Assembly: GCF_900109145.1 (NCBI RefSeq)
Contig: NZ_FNYY01000014.1
Span: 79,374-143,373, forward strand
From: Marinovum algicola
GTDB lineage: Bacteria; Pseudomonadota; Alphaproteobacteria; Rhodobacterales; Rhodobacteraceae
DNA length: 64,000 nt
Direction of reading: 5' to 3'
This document shows positions 37,313-44,424 of the stretch, in pieces; position 1 is the stretch's first letter; every line of letters begins with the position of its first letter. Below the pieces are notes generated by a model, which was not told the DNA's origin, searched no databases, and saw only the letters and a program-made list of their open reading frames with translations. The position numbers were made by a program, and so were the translations under genes.

Positions 37313-38061
37313 CACGGCTGCAACAGGCTGCGCGAAAAGCCCGCCTCCACCAGATGCCGGCGCAGCCGCATCATCGCCCGCCGCTCGACCTGGCGCAGCC
37401 GCGCCGGGGACAGGCCCATCTCGGCGGCAAGCGCCAGATGCGGTTCGGGATCGGCCGACAGATGCCGACGCCGCACCACCTCGATCTCCTGCGGATCGAG
37501 TTGCCCCAGCGCCCGCGCCAGAAGCCCCGCCAGCTGCGCCTCGCGGTCGAGGCGGCTGATTTCCTCTTCCGGCCCCGGGGCGTCACAGACCAGCGCGGTG
37601 CGCGGATCGGCCGGGCCGTCGCTGGCGCCGTCGATCTCGATCGCGGCCTGGACGGCCAGGCGGATCAGGTGATGTTCCGGTTCGGGCAGCCGGCCGGCGC
37701 GGGCATCGAGATAGGTTCGCGCGGGAATGTCGATCACCGCCTTGATCCGGGCCACGGCCGCGGAAATCGCGTTGCGCACCCACCAGCTGGCATAGGTGGA
37801 GAACCGCACATCCTGGCTTCGGTCGAAACTGTCGGCGGCGCGCAGCAAGCCCATCATCCCCTCGGCGGCCAGATCCTCGAGATGCGTCGGATTGTCGGTA
37901 AACCGCGCCGCCAGCGCCCAGGCCTGGCGCGCATGGGCGCAGACCAGAAGCTCCAGCGCCTTGCGGTCGCCGCGATCCTGCCAGCCGCCAATCGCGGCGC
38001 GCTCCTGCTCGAAGCTGAGCAGCGGCACCCGCATCGCGGCCTGGTACGACATCGAGTTCAT
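37312..38061 (-). CDS. RpoH-like sigma-70 family factor in the hook operon
   Basis: About 249 residues. Sigma region 2 is clear (DLAAEGMMGLLRAADSFDRS, VRFSTYASWWVRNAISAAV), and region 4 is recognisable (GLSPARLRQVERRAMMRLRR). Region 1.1 is absent. The region 2 pattern is closer to RpoH than to FliA. The start is uncertain: ATG at 38061, 38052 or 38034; 38061 leaves a perfect palindrome just upstream. It begins the sigma-fliK-flgD operon, so it probably serves flagellar genes, which is inference. Confidence 0.85.
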   Translation of the reverse strand: MNSMSYQAAMRVPLLSFEQERAAIGGWQDRGDRKALELLVCAHARQAWALAARFTDNPTHLEDLAAEGMMGLLRAADSFDRSQDVRFSTYASWWVRNAISAAVARIKAVIDIPARTYLDARAGRLPEPEHHLIRLAVQAAIEIDGASDGPADPRTALVCDAPGPEEEISRLDREAQLAGLLARALGQLDPQEIEVVRRRHLSADPEPHLALAAEMGLSPARLRQVERRAMMRLRRHLVEAGFSRSLLQP

Positions 38062-38074
38062 GAAGAGCGTCGCC

Positions 38075-38096
38075 CTATCCTTGCTTTCAAGGATAG
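38075..38096. promoter_or_regulatory. Palindrome CTATCCTTG-N4-CAAGGATAG before the sigma-factor gene
   Basis: A perfect 9-bp inverted repeat with a 4-base spacer CTTT, followed on the minus strand by the likely sigma-factor start 14 bases away. Each arm is the CTATYCTTG word found in other flagellar promoter regions here, and this is its most symmetrical copy, as expected for a dimeric regulator's site. An RNA hairpin in the leader is the alternative. Confidence 0.6.
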
Positions 38097-38135
38097 AAAA
38101 ACACATTTCACGGAAAACAGAAAGAAATTAAAGAT

Positions 38136-38882
38136 TTAGTGAAAGTTAAAGCGCGCGCTGATATCCTGTGGCAGCGGCTCGAACTCGCTTTCCGGGGCGC
38201 CGAGGCAGGCGCGCAGCATCATCGAGGTGCGGCCGATCCATTCTTCCAGTGCCAGCGGCTCTGACGAAACATCCAGCAGGCGGCTGCCGAACAGGCAAAG
38301 ATCGGGTTCAGCAAAATCCGGGTCGAGCCGTGTCAGATGGGCGATCATCGCCGGGCTGGTGAGGAAATCGGGCGTCGCGGTCAGCGTCTCGCCGGCCATC
38401 CAGTACCGGCCGAGGCCAAGCGCCATGCCGCGCCGGAAGCCAGCCATGTCAAGCGCGGCGCCGGCGCCTTCCAGCTCGGCGGCGCGGCGCAGGGCGGCTT
38501 GCGCCAGGGCATGCAGTGCCTCGTTTTCGCGCTCCAGCGGCATCTCGCCCAGCGACAGCGCGAGGATCAGGCTTTCGGCCACCGCCCCGCCCAGCAGGGA
38601 GCCGAGGTTCTGTTCGCCACTCGGCAGCATCACCACCAGCGTGTCGTAATCGAGATCCAGCGGCAGCTCTTCGACAAGCACATCCCCGAGCGGCAGACCG
38701 GGCGCCAGCTCCAGGCTGTCGGACATGGCGAGCGGTCGTTCACAGGCGGCGCCGGCAACCAGCGGCGCGGTGCGCACCGGCAGGATGCGCGAGAACAGGT
38801 TCAGGAAATATCGGGAGGTTTCAGCGTCCGGCATGGCGACGCCATCTTCCCAAATGAGGTCGAGCACCTGTTGTCCAAGCAT
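38136..38882 (-). CDS. Unrecognised protein upstream of the RpoH-like sigma factor
   Basis: 248 residues, soluble, acidic, with no signal peptide or membrane segment. It contains VLVEELPLDLDYDTLVVMLP, GGAVAESLILALSLGEMPLE and a helical middle rich in Ala and Leu. I do not recognise a family. It is in the same direction as the sigma-fliK-flgD genes with a gap of about 75 bases, so it may be a regulator of, or cofactor for, that unit. The codon pattern resembles its neighbours. Confidence 0.65.
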   Translation of the reverse strand: MLGQQVLDLIWEDGVAMPDAETSRYFLNLFSRILPVRTAPLVAGAACERPLAMSDSLELAPGLPLGDVLVEELPLDLDYDTLVVMLPSGEQNLGSLLGGAVAESLILALSLGEMPLERENEALHALAQAALRRAAELEGAGAALDMAGFRRGMALGLGRYWMAGETLTATPDFLTSPAMIAHLTRLDPDFAEPDLCLFGSRLLDVSSEPLALEEWIGRTSMMLRACLGAPESEFEPLPQDISARFNFH

Positions 38883-39238
38883 CCTTAAATCCGCTCCCTG
38901 AACTTGTTTAAACGATCAGCTACCCCTCAATCAGTACGTGCGGATTAACCCTGCTTAAAGGATTCAAGTGTAAAGGCTCATACCATATCTAGGCGGTGAG
39001 CTTGGGGCGATATCTATATAGAGCCATGTGATTCGCCGGCCTTTGCCGCTTGAATCCAAGGGTCCGGGCCACCTCCGCGCCGCCTGCCGCGCCGCAGAGA
39101 TTCATGAACACCCCCTGAGTTTTCGTTACAAAACGGGATTCAACCCCCATATTTTGCGTTATTCTGCGCGCTCGCCCGCTATATAGGGCCGCTTCCACTG
39201 GGTTTTGCCGCGAAATCCCGGGGTAAGCGTAACGTATT
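38883..39238. other. 356-base intergenic region between motB and the unrecognised gene
   Basis: No supported gene. It contains TTAA-CCCTGC-TTAA at 38945-38958 (one base short of the CtrA spacing), two CTATATAG-type words (near 39013 and 39178), and alternating AT-rich and GC-rich patches. Minus-strand reading frames here are extensions of motB shadows. A promoter for the gene at 38136-38882 must lie here; a small RNA is possible but not shown. Confidence 0.4.
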
Positions 39239-40216
39239 TCAGGGAATCGGTCGCCGGAGCGGCGCATCCTGGCCCATCGGATAGACCACCATGATGCTGA
39301 TGCGGCGGTTCTCGGCCGCATCGGCGCTGATACCGTCCAGCGGCTCGGTATCGGCCAGGCCGGAAATCCGGGTGATCCGCAACTGGTTGACGCCATTTTC
39401 CACCAGAACCCGCCGGGTGGCATTGGCGCGGTCGGCCGAAAGCTCCCAGTTGGAATAGGGGCCGCCGTTCTGGAACCGGAGCGAATCCGTATGCCCGGCA
39501 ATCGTGATCTCGTTCGGCAGCTCGGCCAGCGATCCGGCCACCACCTCGAGAAGATGCCGGGTGCGCTCGGGGATGCGGGCGCTGCCCGAGTTGAACATCG
39601 ACCGGCCGGTGCGGTCGACGATCTGGATTTCCAGCCCGTCGTCGCGGCGTTTGAACTCCAGGTGTTCGGCCAGCGTCTCGAGCCCCACGGTATTGGCGAT
39701 ATCCTCGGCAATCTGCTGCTCGAGCCGGTCCTGCGCCGCCGCCCAGGCCTCGCGCGCGCGGGCCATCTCCAGGGTATCGAGCGCCGCGGCCGCCTCTGCT
39801 TCCGCCTCGGCCTCGGCCTCGGCTTGCGCCGCGACCTGTTCCGCCGGAGTCGGGCTTTCGTCGCGCAGCCGGCTGTCGAACACGGCCAGCGGGTTTTCCT
39901 GGCCGAAACTGGGCAATTGCACCGGGGTGGCGGCGCCGTCGGTGCCGCTCAGCACGCCCTCGGCGGCCAGAACGGTGCCATCGAGCAACCCGTCGCCCTT
40001 GCCGCCGCTCTGCGACAGGCTGGGGGAAAAGTAATCCGCCAGGCCGCGCAGCTTCTCTTCGTCCGAGGCGGCGAGAATCCACAGCAGCAGGAAAAACGCC
40101 ATCATCGCGGTCATGAAATCCGCATAGGCGACTTTCCAGGCGCCGCCGTGATGGCCGTGGTCCTCGCTCTCCTCGGACCGCCGGATGATGATTGTCTGTT
40201 CGTCCGATTGCGCCAT
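39239..40216 (-). CDS. motB: Flagellar stator protein MotB
   Basis: 325 residues. The N-terminal tail is charged, followed by AYADFMTAMMAFFLLLWIL with the proton-binding Asp33, the plug region, a long Glu/Ala coiled segment (AEAEAEAEAEAAAALD near 132-147), and a C-terminal OmpA-like peptidoglycan-binding domain (ITIAGHTDSLRF, NWELSADRANATRRVL). Separated from motA by about 3.5 kb. Eight bases after the MucR gene. Confidence 0.93.
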   Translation of the reverse strand: MAQSDEQTIIIRRSEESEDHGHHGGAWKVAYADFMTAMMAFFLLLWILAASDEEKLRGLADYFSPSLSQSGGKGDGLLDGTVLAAEGVLSGTDGAATPVQLPSFGQENPLAVFDSRLRDESPTPAEQVAAQAEAEAEAEAEAAAALDTLEMARAREAWAAAQDRLEQQIAEDIANTVGLETLAEHLEFKRRDDGLEIQIVDRTGRSMFNSGSARIPERTRHLLEVVAGSLAELPNEITIAGHTDSLRFQNGGPYSNWELSADRANATRRVLVENGVNQLRITRISGLADTEPLDGISADAAENRRISIMVVYPMGQDAPLRRPIP

Positions 40217-40224
40217 GCCGGGGC

Positions 40225-40662
40225 CTATGCCTCGCCGGTGACGACAGACCGTTCATATTTGCCCAGCCCCGCCTTCCGGGCGTGTTTGGCCTTTTTGCGG
40301 GAATAGCTCGGTGCGACCAGCGGGAAATCCTCGGGCAGATCAAAGGCGGCGCGATAGCCGGCCTCGGTCATGCCATGTTCGGCTCCCAGATGACGCTTGA
40401 GCATCTTGAAGCTGCGGCCGCAGCACAGGCAGGTCACCCGATCCTCGGACACCGCCTGATCGACCGGCACCGCCGGCCGCAATCGGCCGGTCTCCGGCGC
40501 GATCGGCACCGCGACCGCGGAGCTTCCCTGACGCGAGAATTCCTCGGCCAGCCGCCGATAAAGCGCCACGATCTCATCCTGGCCAACATCCGGCCGCGAG
40601 GCATAGGCCGCGACGATGCGGCCGGCGGTTTCCTCTTTCATGCCCTGAGTAGTCATCTTCAT
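40225..40662 (-). CDS. mucR: MucR/Ros family zinc-finger transcriptional regulator
   Basis: 145 residues. The Ros/MucR zinc finger is exact (C-x2-C-x9-H-x4-H in TCLCCGRSFKMLKRHLGAEH), preceded by an acidic N-terminal region and followed by a basic tail (SYSRKKAKHARKAGLGKYER). MucR proteins in alphaproteobacteria control motility, exopolysaccharide and virulence and bind AT-rich sites. It is cotranscribed with motB. Start behind AGGAGATGA. Confidence 0.9.
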   Translation of the reverse strand: MKMTTQGMKEETAGRIVAAYASRPDVGQDEIVALYRRLAEEFSRQGSSAVAVPIAPETGRLRPAVPVDQAVSEDRVTCLCCGRSFKMLKRHLGAEHGMTEAGYRAAFDLPEDFPLVAPSYSRKKAKHARKAGLGKYERSVVTGEA

Positions 40663-41074
40663 CTCCTGCCCGCCCGATCTTTGACGCCGCCGGGTCGCTG
40701 CCTGTGGCCGATGCGCGGGCCGTCGGGGGCACTGGCAGTCGGGCCATTGTACGGGAAACTCACGTGTTAATCTTGCAAATTCTTGAGCCGCGCAACCCGC
40801 CTCGGCCGAAACCGGCCGGGATCCGCCGCCCCGGGCAAGGAATTATCGCCCGGTTCTCAAGTGGATCACCGCGCAGCCCGGCGAAAGGCGCCAGGCCCCT
40901 GGGGCCATCGGATACGAGATGATATTGCATGCCTCAAACGTGACTTTCTCGGTTTCTTCATGATTGTCGAAAGATAGATAGCGCGCCAAGGTTAATCGGA
41001 GTTGAAAATTCACGAAATTTTGCACAAACCTCTCTAAAGAGTTCAGGACTAACCTTGGGAGTATCTACCGGCTC
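40663..41074. promoter_or_regulatory. 412-base divergent region with a 9-bp inverted repeat
   Basis: No gene is supported. The last ~150 bases are AT-rich and hold a perfect 9-bp inverted repeat, CCAAGGTTA (40984-40992) and TAACCTTGG (41050-41058), 57 bases apart, just upstream of the regulator ATG at 41075. Nearer the mucR side are AATCTTGCAAATTCTTGAG and a CGGCCG hairpin. Probably promoter and operators for mucR-motB and the regulator gene. Confidence 0.5.
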
Positions 41075-41737
41075 ATGAAGAACAGGGGCTCTTTCGCCGC
41101 CGTGGTCGAACGTGACACGGGTCTGCGGACGGCCTGGGCCGGGGTCTTGCAGGATTGCGGCCTGCCCAAGGTGCTACGCCGGGCCCGGCCGGCGGAATTG
41201 CGCGACACGCTGACCGAAGGCGCCCCGCTCAGCGCCCTGATCGTCGGGCTTTCGGCCCGGCACATTCCCGACGAGGCGATGTTGACGCTGATTGCCACCG
41301 CCCGGCGGCACGCCAGCGAGGCGGTGATCCTGGCGATCGATCATGCCAACCGGTCGCAGGGCGCGATTGCCGCCTTTGCCGCCGGCGCCGACGATGCCCT
41401 GCGCGCCGATCACGATCCCGGAGAGCTGCGCGCGCGGCTGTCGCTGCGGCTTCAGGGCGCGGTGCGCAAGAACCGAAAGGCGGCGCGGCTGGTCCAGCTT
41501 GGCCTGACCCCGGTCGAAGAGCGGATTTTCAGATACATGAGCCGCCACACGGGCGAGATCGTCGACCGCGCGGCGCTGGCGCAGGTGCTGGGCGAGGCCG
41601 ACTGGGCCTATGGCGACCGCCGCATCGACGTGCATATCGCCCGCATCCGGCAAAAGCTGGAATCCCGGTCGGACGGGGGGTTTCGCGTGCGCTCGGCACG
41701 CGGGCGCGGCTATATCCTCGACGACAACGACGACTGA
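41075..41737 (+). CDS. Second OmpR-fold regulator without a phospho-acceptor Asp
   Basis: 220 residues. An N-terminal receiver-like domain has ALIVGLSARH where the phosphorylated Asp would be, with no Asp there; the C-terminal winged helix is well conserved (LTPVEERIFRYMSRHTGEIV, RRIDVHIARIRQKLE, RSARGRGYIL). It is shorter than, and clearly different from, the regulator at 25108-25863. Lies alone on the plus strand between mucR and an unrecognised gene; the upstream inverted repeat may be its own operator. Flagellar control is inferred from location. Confidence 0.8.
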   Translation: MKNRGSFAAVVERDTGLRTAWAGVLQDCGLPKVLRRARPAELRDTLTEGAPLSALIVGLSARHIPDEAMLTLIATARRHASEAVILAIDHANRSQGAIAAFAAGADDALRADHDPGELRARLSLRLQGAVRKNRKAARLVQLGLTPVEERIFRYMSRHTGEIVDRAALAQVLGEADWAYGDRRIDVHIARIRQKLESRSDGGFRVRSARGRGYILDDNDD

Positions 41738-41752
41738 GGCCCGGGCGGCCAA

Positions 41753-42772
41753 CTACCGCGCGGCGAACCGCGTCTCGGACGGCTGCGGCGCGTCGATGGC
41801 GCCCGATTTCATCGGCAGGAACGGCAGCGAAAACGGCGCATCCTCGCGCAGCATCGCGCCGGCGGCGAGACCGAGGCAGACCATGCCGATCAGCGCCGAG
41901 CGTACCGGCGAAAACAACCGCCGGCGCCGCGCCGGAGCTTCGGCCTCGGGGGGTGGCGGCGGCAAGAGCGCGCCCGGCGTGACAAAGACGCCCTGGCCGG
42001 TGATCGTGACCTGCGCCTGGCGTGGCCCTTGGGCATAGCGCGCGCGCAGCGCCTTGGGAAAGCCCTCCTCCGGCATGTCGATCACCAGCGACTCGCCCGG
42101 GCTCCAGCCCGCCGCCACCGGCCGCGGCAGCACAAAGCAGGAGAAATCGTCGCGAAAGCCGATCTTGCGGGTCCGCCGCGCCGGCGTCTGGATGCTCAGC
42201 AGCTCCGGCGCCAGGCTCAGCCGCAGCCCGGTGCGCCCGAGTTCGAGCACGCCGTCGGCAAAATCGCATTCCGCCTGGGCGTCGAGCGCGGCGAACCCCT
42301 CGGGCAGATCGGGCTTGCGCGGCGGTTTCGGCGCGGTCTCCGAAAGGTGCAGCCGCGGCTTCCAGCGAAAGACATCGGTCAGGGTGGCCGCCTTGGTCGC
42401 GGGCTTGGGCGCCGGCGCTTCCGGTTTGCGCGAGGCCTCGAACCGGTGATTGATCAGGTAGTCCTGCGCCAGCTCGGCCAGATCGTCCTCGTCGAGGATC
42501 AGCGCCATCAGCTTCTGTTCGTCGGTAAAGAGCACCCGCCGCGTCGGATAGCCCGCAACCTCGGGCACCACCTCGAGCTCGGCCCGCGCGCAGCCCAGAA
42601 CCGCCGCCGCCTTGGCCGGCATCCGGTCGCGTTCGCTGACATGGAACAGCAAGAGCTCGCACAATCCCGCCGCATCGAGGCAGAGCACCAGACCGATCTC
42701 GTCGGGCCAATCCGCGAACAGATGCGCCAGATCACGGGCTTCGAAGAAATAGGCGAGCTTGCCGGAGGCCAT
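41753..42772 (-). CDS. Unrecognised protein with C-terminal membrane segment
   Basis: 339 residues from ATG 42772, which follows TTGGAG; an ATG at 42799 is less likely. The N-terminal half is soluble (LAYFFEARDLAHLFADWPDE, then RRVLFTDEQKLMALILDEDD), a Pro/Lys-rich linker follows, then a beta-rich part and a Pro run. One transmembrane helix (ALIGMVCLGLAAGAML) near 305 leaves a short tail. I do not recognise a family. Divergent from motA, so it may share motor regulation. Confidence 0.65.
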   Translation of the reverse strand: MASGKLAYFFEARDLAHLFADWPDEIGLVLCLDAAGLCELLLFHVSERDRMPAKAAAVLGCARAELEVVPEVAGYPTRRVLFTDEQKLMALILDEDDLAELAQDYLINHRFEASRKPEAPAPKPATKAATLTDVFRWKPRLHLSETAPKPPRKPDLPEGFAALDAQAECDFADGVLELGRTGLRLSLAPELLSIQTPARRTRKIGFRDDFSCFVLPRPVAAGWSPGESLVIDMPEEGFPKALRARYAQGPRQAQVTITGQGVFVTPGALLPPPPPEAEAPARRRRLFSPVRSALIGMVCLGLAAGAMLREDAPFSLPFLPMKSGAIDAPQPSETRFAAR

Positions 42773-42808
42773 GCCGCAACTCCAAGGATTGTTCTTCACT
42801 ACTCAAAA

Positions 42809-42852
42809 CTATCCTTATTTATGCTTGAAAGAAAGTCAATTATACTTATAAT
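42809..42852 (+). promoter_or_regulatory. motA promoter with CTATCCTTA element
   Basis: CTATCCTTA (42809-42817) and TATGCTTG (42820-42827) precede a consensus-like promoter: TTGAAA (42825-42830), 16-base spacer, TATAAT (42847-42852). The same -35 can be read as CTTGAA with a 17-base spacer, the RpoH form. It is 51 bases upstream of the motA ATG, correctly placed for a short leader. Confidence 0.65.
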
Positions 42853-42903
42853 TTACCGGAATACCCCCGCGCGCGCATTGATAGTGAAAGCAGAGACCCC
42901 TCC

Positions 42904-43770
42904 ATGACCTTCATCCTCGGGCTTGCTCTTGTGTTCGGACTCGTCTTTGGCGGCTTCATGCTGTCGGGCGGCAAGATGGACATCGTGCTGTATGCCCTGC
43001 CCTTCGAAGGCATGATGATCGGCGGCGCGGCAATCGGCGCCTTCGTGATCGCCAACAGCGTCTCGGTGATCAAGAGCTCGGCCGGCGGTGTACTCAAGGT
43101 GATCAAAGGCCCGCGCTGGAAGGCCAAGGATTACAACGATCTGCTGCAACTGATGTTCGAGCTGACCCGGGCCTACAAGGCCAAGGGCATCCTGGCGCTC
43201 GACAGCCATATCGAAGACCCGCAGAGCAGCGACATCTTTGGCCGCTATCCCCGCATCATGGCCGATCATTTCGCCGTCGACCTGATCCGCGACAGCTTTC
43301 GCATGCTGTCGATGCAATTCGACGACCGCTATGCCACCGAAGACGTGATCAACCGCAAGATTCGCAAGCATCACCATGAATCGCTGGCTTCTGTCCATGC
43401 GGTGCAGCAGGTCGCCGACGGCCTTCCCGCCATCGGCATCGTCGCCGCCGTGCTCGGCGTGATCAAGACCATGTCCTCGATCGATCAGCCGCCCGAGATC
43501 CTCGGCAAGATGATCGGCGGGGCGCTGGTGGGCACCTTTCTCGGCGTTTTCCTGGCCTATTGCATGGTGCAGCCGGTCGCCGGCCGGCTGAAGCAGATCG
43601 AAGAGGAAGACGGCGCCTTCTACCTGGTGATCCGCGATATCTTTGTCGCCATGGTGTCGAACCATCCGCCCAATATCTGCATCGAGATCGGCCGAGGCAG
43701 CATCCCCTCGCGCATGCAGCCCGATTTCTACGAGGTCGAGGCGGCGCAGAAAGAGCTGCCGGCGGCATGA
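42904..43770 (+). CDS. motA: Flagellar stator protein MotA
   Basis: 288 residues with four transmembrane helices and typical MotA sequence: GGKMDIVLYALPFEGMMIGG, HHESLASVHAVQQVADGLPA, IGIVAAVLGVIKTM, and GALVGTFLGVFLAYCMVQPV. Charged cytoplasmic loop residues for FliG contact lie between helices 2 and 3. Forms proton-driven stators with MotB. First gene of a small operon with the 81-residue gene and fliJ. Confidence 0.95.
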   Translation: MTFILGLALVFGLVFGGFMLSGGKMDIVLYALPFEGMMIGGAAIGAFVIANSVSVIKSSAGGVLKVIKGPRWKAKDYNDLLQLMFELTRAYKAKGILALDSHIEDPQSSDIFGRYPRIMADHFAVDLIRDSFRMLSMQFDDRYATEDVINRKIRKHHHESLASVHAVQQVADGLPAIGIVAAVLGVIKTMSSIDQPPEILGKMIGGALVGTFLGVFLAYCMVQPVAGRLKQIEEEDGAFYLVIRDIFVAMVSNHPPNICIEIGRGSIPSRMQPDFYEVEAAQKELPAA

Positions 43771-44012
43771 GGCGCGCGCTGGCCGTCGCGACGCTGACGC
43801 TGGCATCCGCGCCGGCCCTGGCTGCCGGCCCGGACGACGCCAAGACCGAAGCCGCCAAGCCCGAGTTCACCTCGGCCGCCGTGGCCGGTGTCTTCAAGGC
43901 GCTGCCGCCGGGATCATCGGGCTATCCGATTGATATCCTGCTGAAGATGCGCGAACGCCTGGGCGGCGATCCGGTCCCCGGCCCAGAGGAGCCCAAGGCC
44001 GATGGCCCCTGA
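43767..44012 (+). CDS. Small secreted protein between motA and fliJ
   Basis: 81 residues with a clear signal peptide (RRALAVATLTLASAPALAA). The mature part is about 60 residues, with FTSAAVAGVFKALPPGSSGY and PIDILLKMRERLGGD. No family recognised. Overlaps motA by four bases (ATGA) and fliJ by eleven, so it is tied to expression of both; a periplasmic motor-associated role is plausible but unproven. Confidence 0.6.
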   Translation: MRRALAVATLTLASAPALAAGPDDAKTEAAKPEFTSAAVAGVFKALPPGSSGYPIDILLKMRERLGGDPVPGPEEPKADGP

Positions 44013-44424
44013 CCGGCTGCGCCCGCTGGCCATCATGGAGCGGGTGAAAGAGCTGGAAACCCGCGAACATGCCGCCGCCGTGGGGGTGCTTCGTGCCCGT
44101 TACGACCGGCTCGAGACCGAGCGCGAGGCGCTGCTGGCACGGCTGTCGAGTGAATCGCATATCGACGGCCTCGAAGGCGCGCCCTACCTCGGCCGGTTCA
44201 TCGGATCGATCCGCGCCGAGCTCGAGCGCAACGCCCGCGAGGCCGCCAAGCTGGCGCCCGATCTGGCGCAGGCCGAGGAAAAGCTGCGCGCCGCGCTGTC
44301 CGAGCAGAAGACCTTCGAGATCCTGCGGCTTTCGCGCATGCAGCAGCAGCGCAAGGACCGCACCCGCCGCGCCGCCGCCGCGCAGGATCTCAACACCTTG
44401 CAGCGCTGGATCCGGCCGGGCTGA
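44002..44424 (+). CDS. fliJ: FliJ-like flagellar export coiled-coil protein
   Basis: 140 residues, a long two-stranded coiled coil (RLRPLAIMERVKELETREHA, LERNAREAAKLAPDLAQAEE), the usual form of FliJ, which links the FliI hexamer to FlhA. Sequence similarity is low by nature; the position next to fliI and motA supports the name. Its stop abuts the stop of the convergent fliI gene (TGATCA). Confidence 0.7.
   Translation: MAPDRLRPLAIMERVKELETREHAAAVGVLRARYDRLETEREALLARLSSESHIDGLEGAPYLGRFIGSIRAELERNAREAAKLAPDLAQAEEKLRAALSEQKTFEILRLSRMQQQRKDRTRRAAAAQDLNTLQRWIRPG

Noticed and set aside
38944..38958. TTAA-CCCTGC-TTAA as a CtrA box
   Set aside because: The spacer is six bases, not the seven that CtrA requires, and the second half lacks the final C.
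38989..39105. Short minus-strand ORF ending in a basic peptide in the motB downstream gap
   Set aside because: No ribosome-binding site, no family resemblance, and it is continuous with a motB shadow frame.
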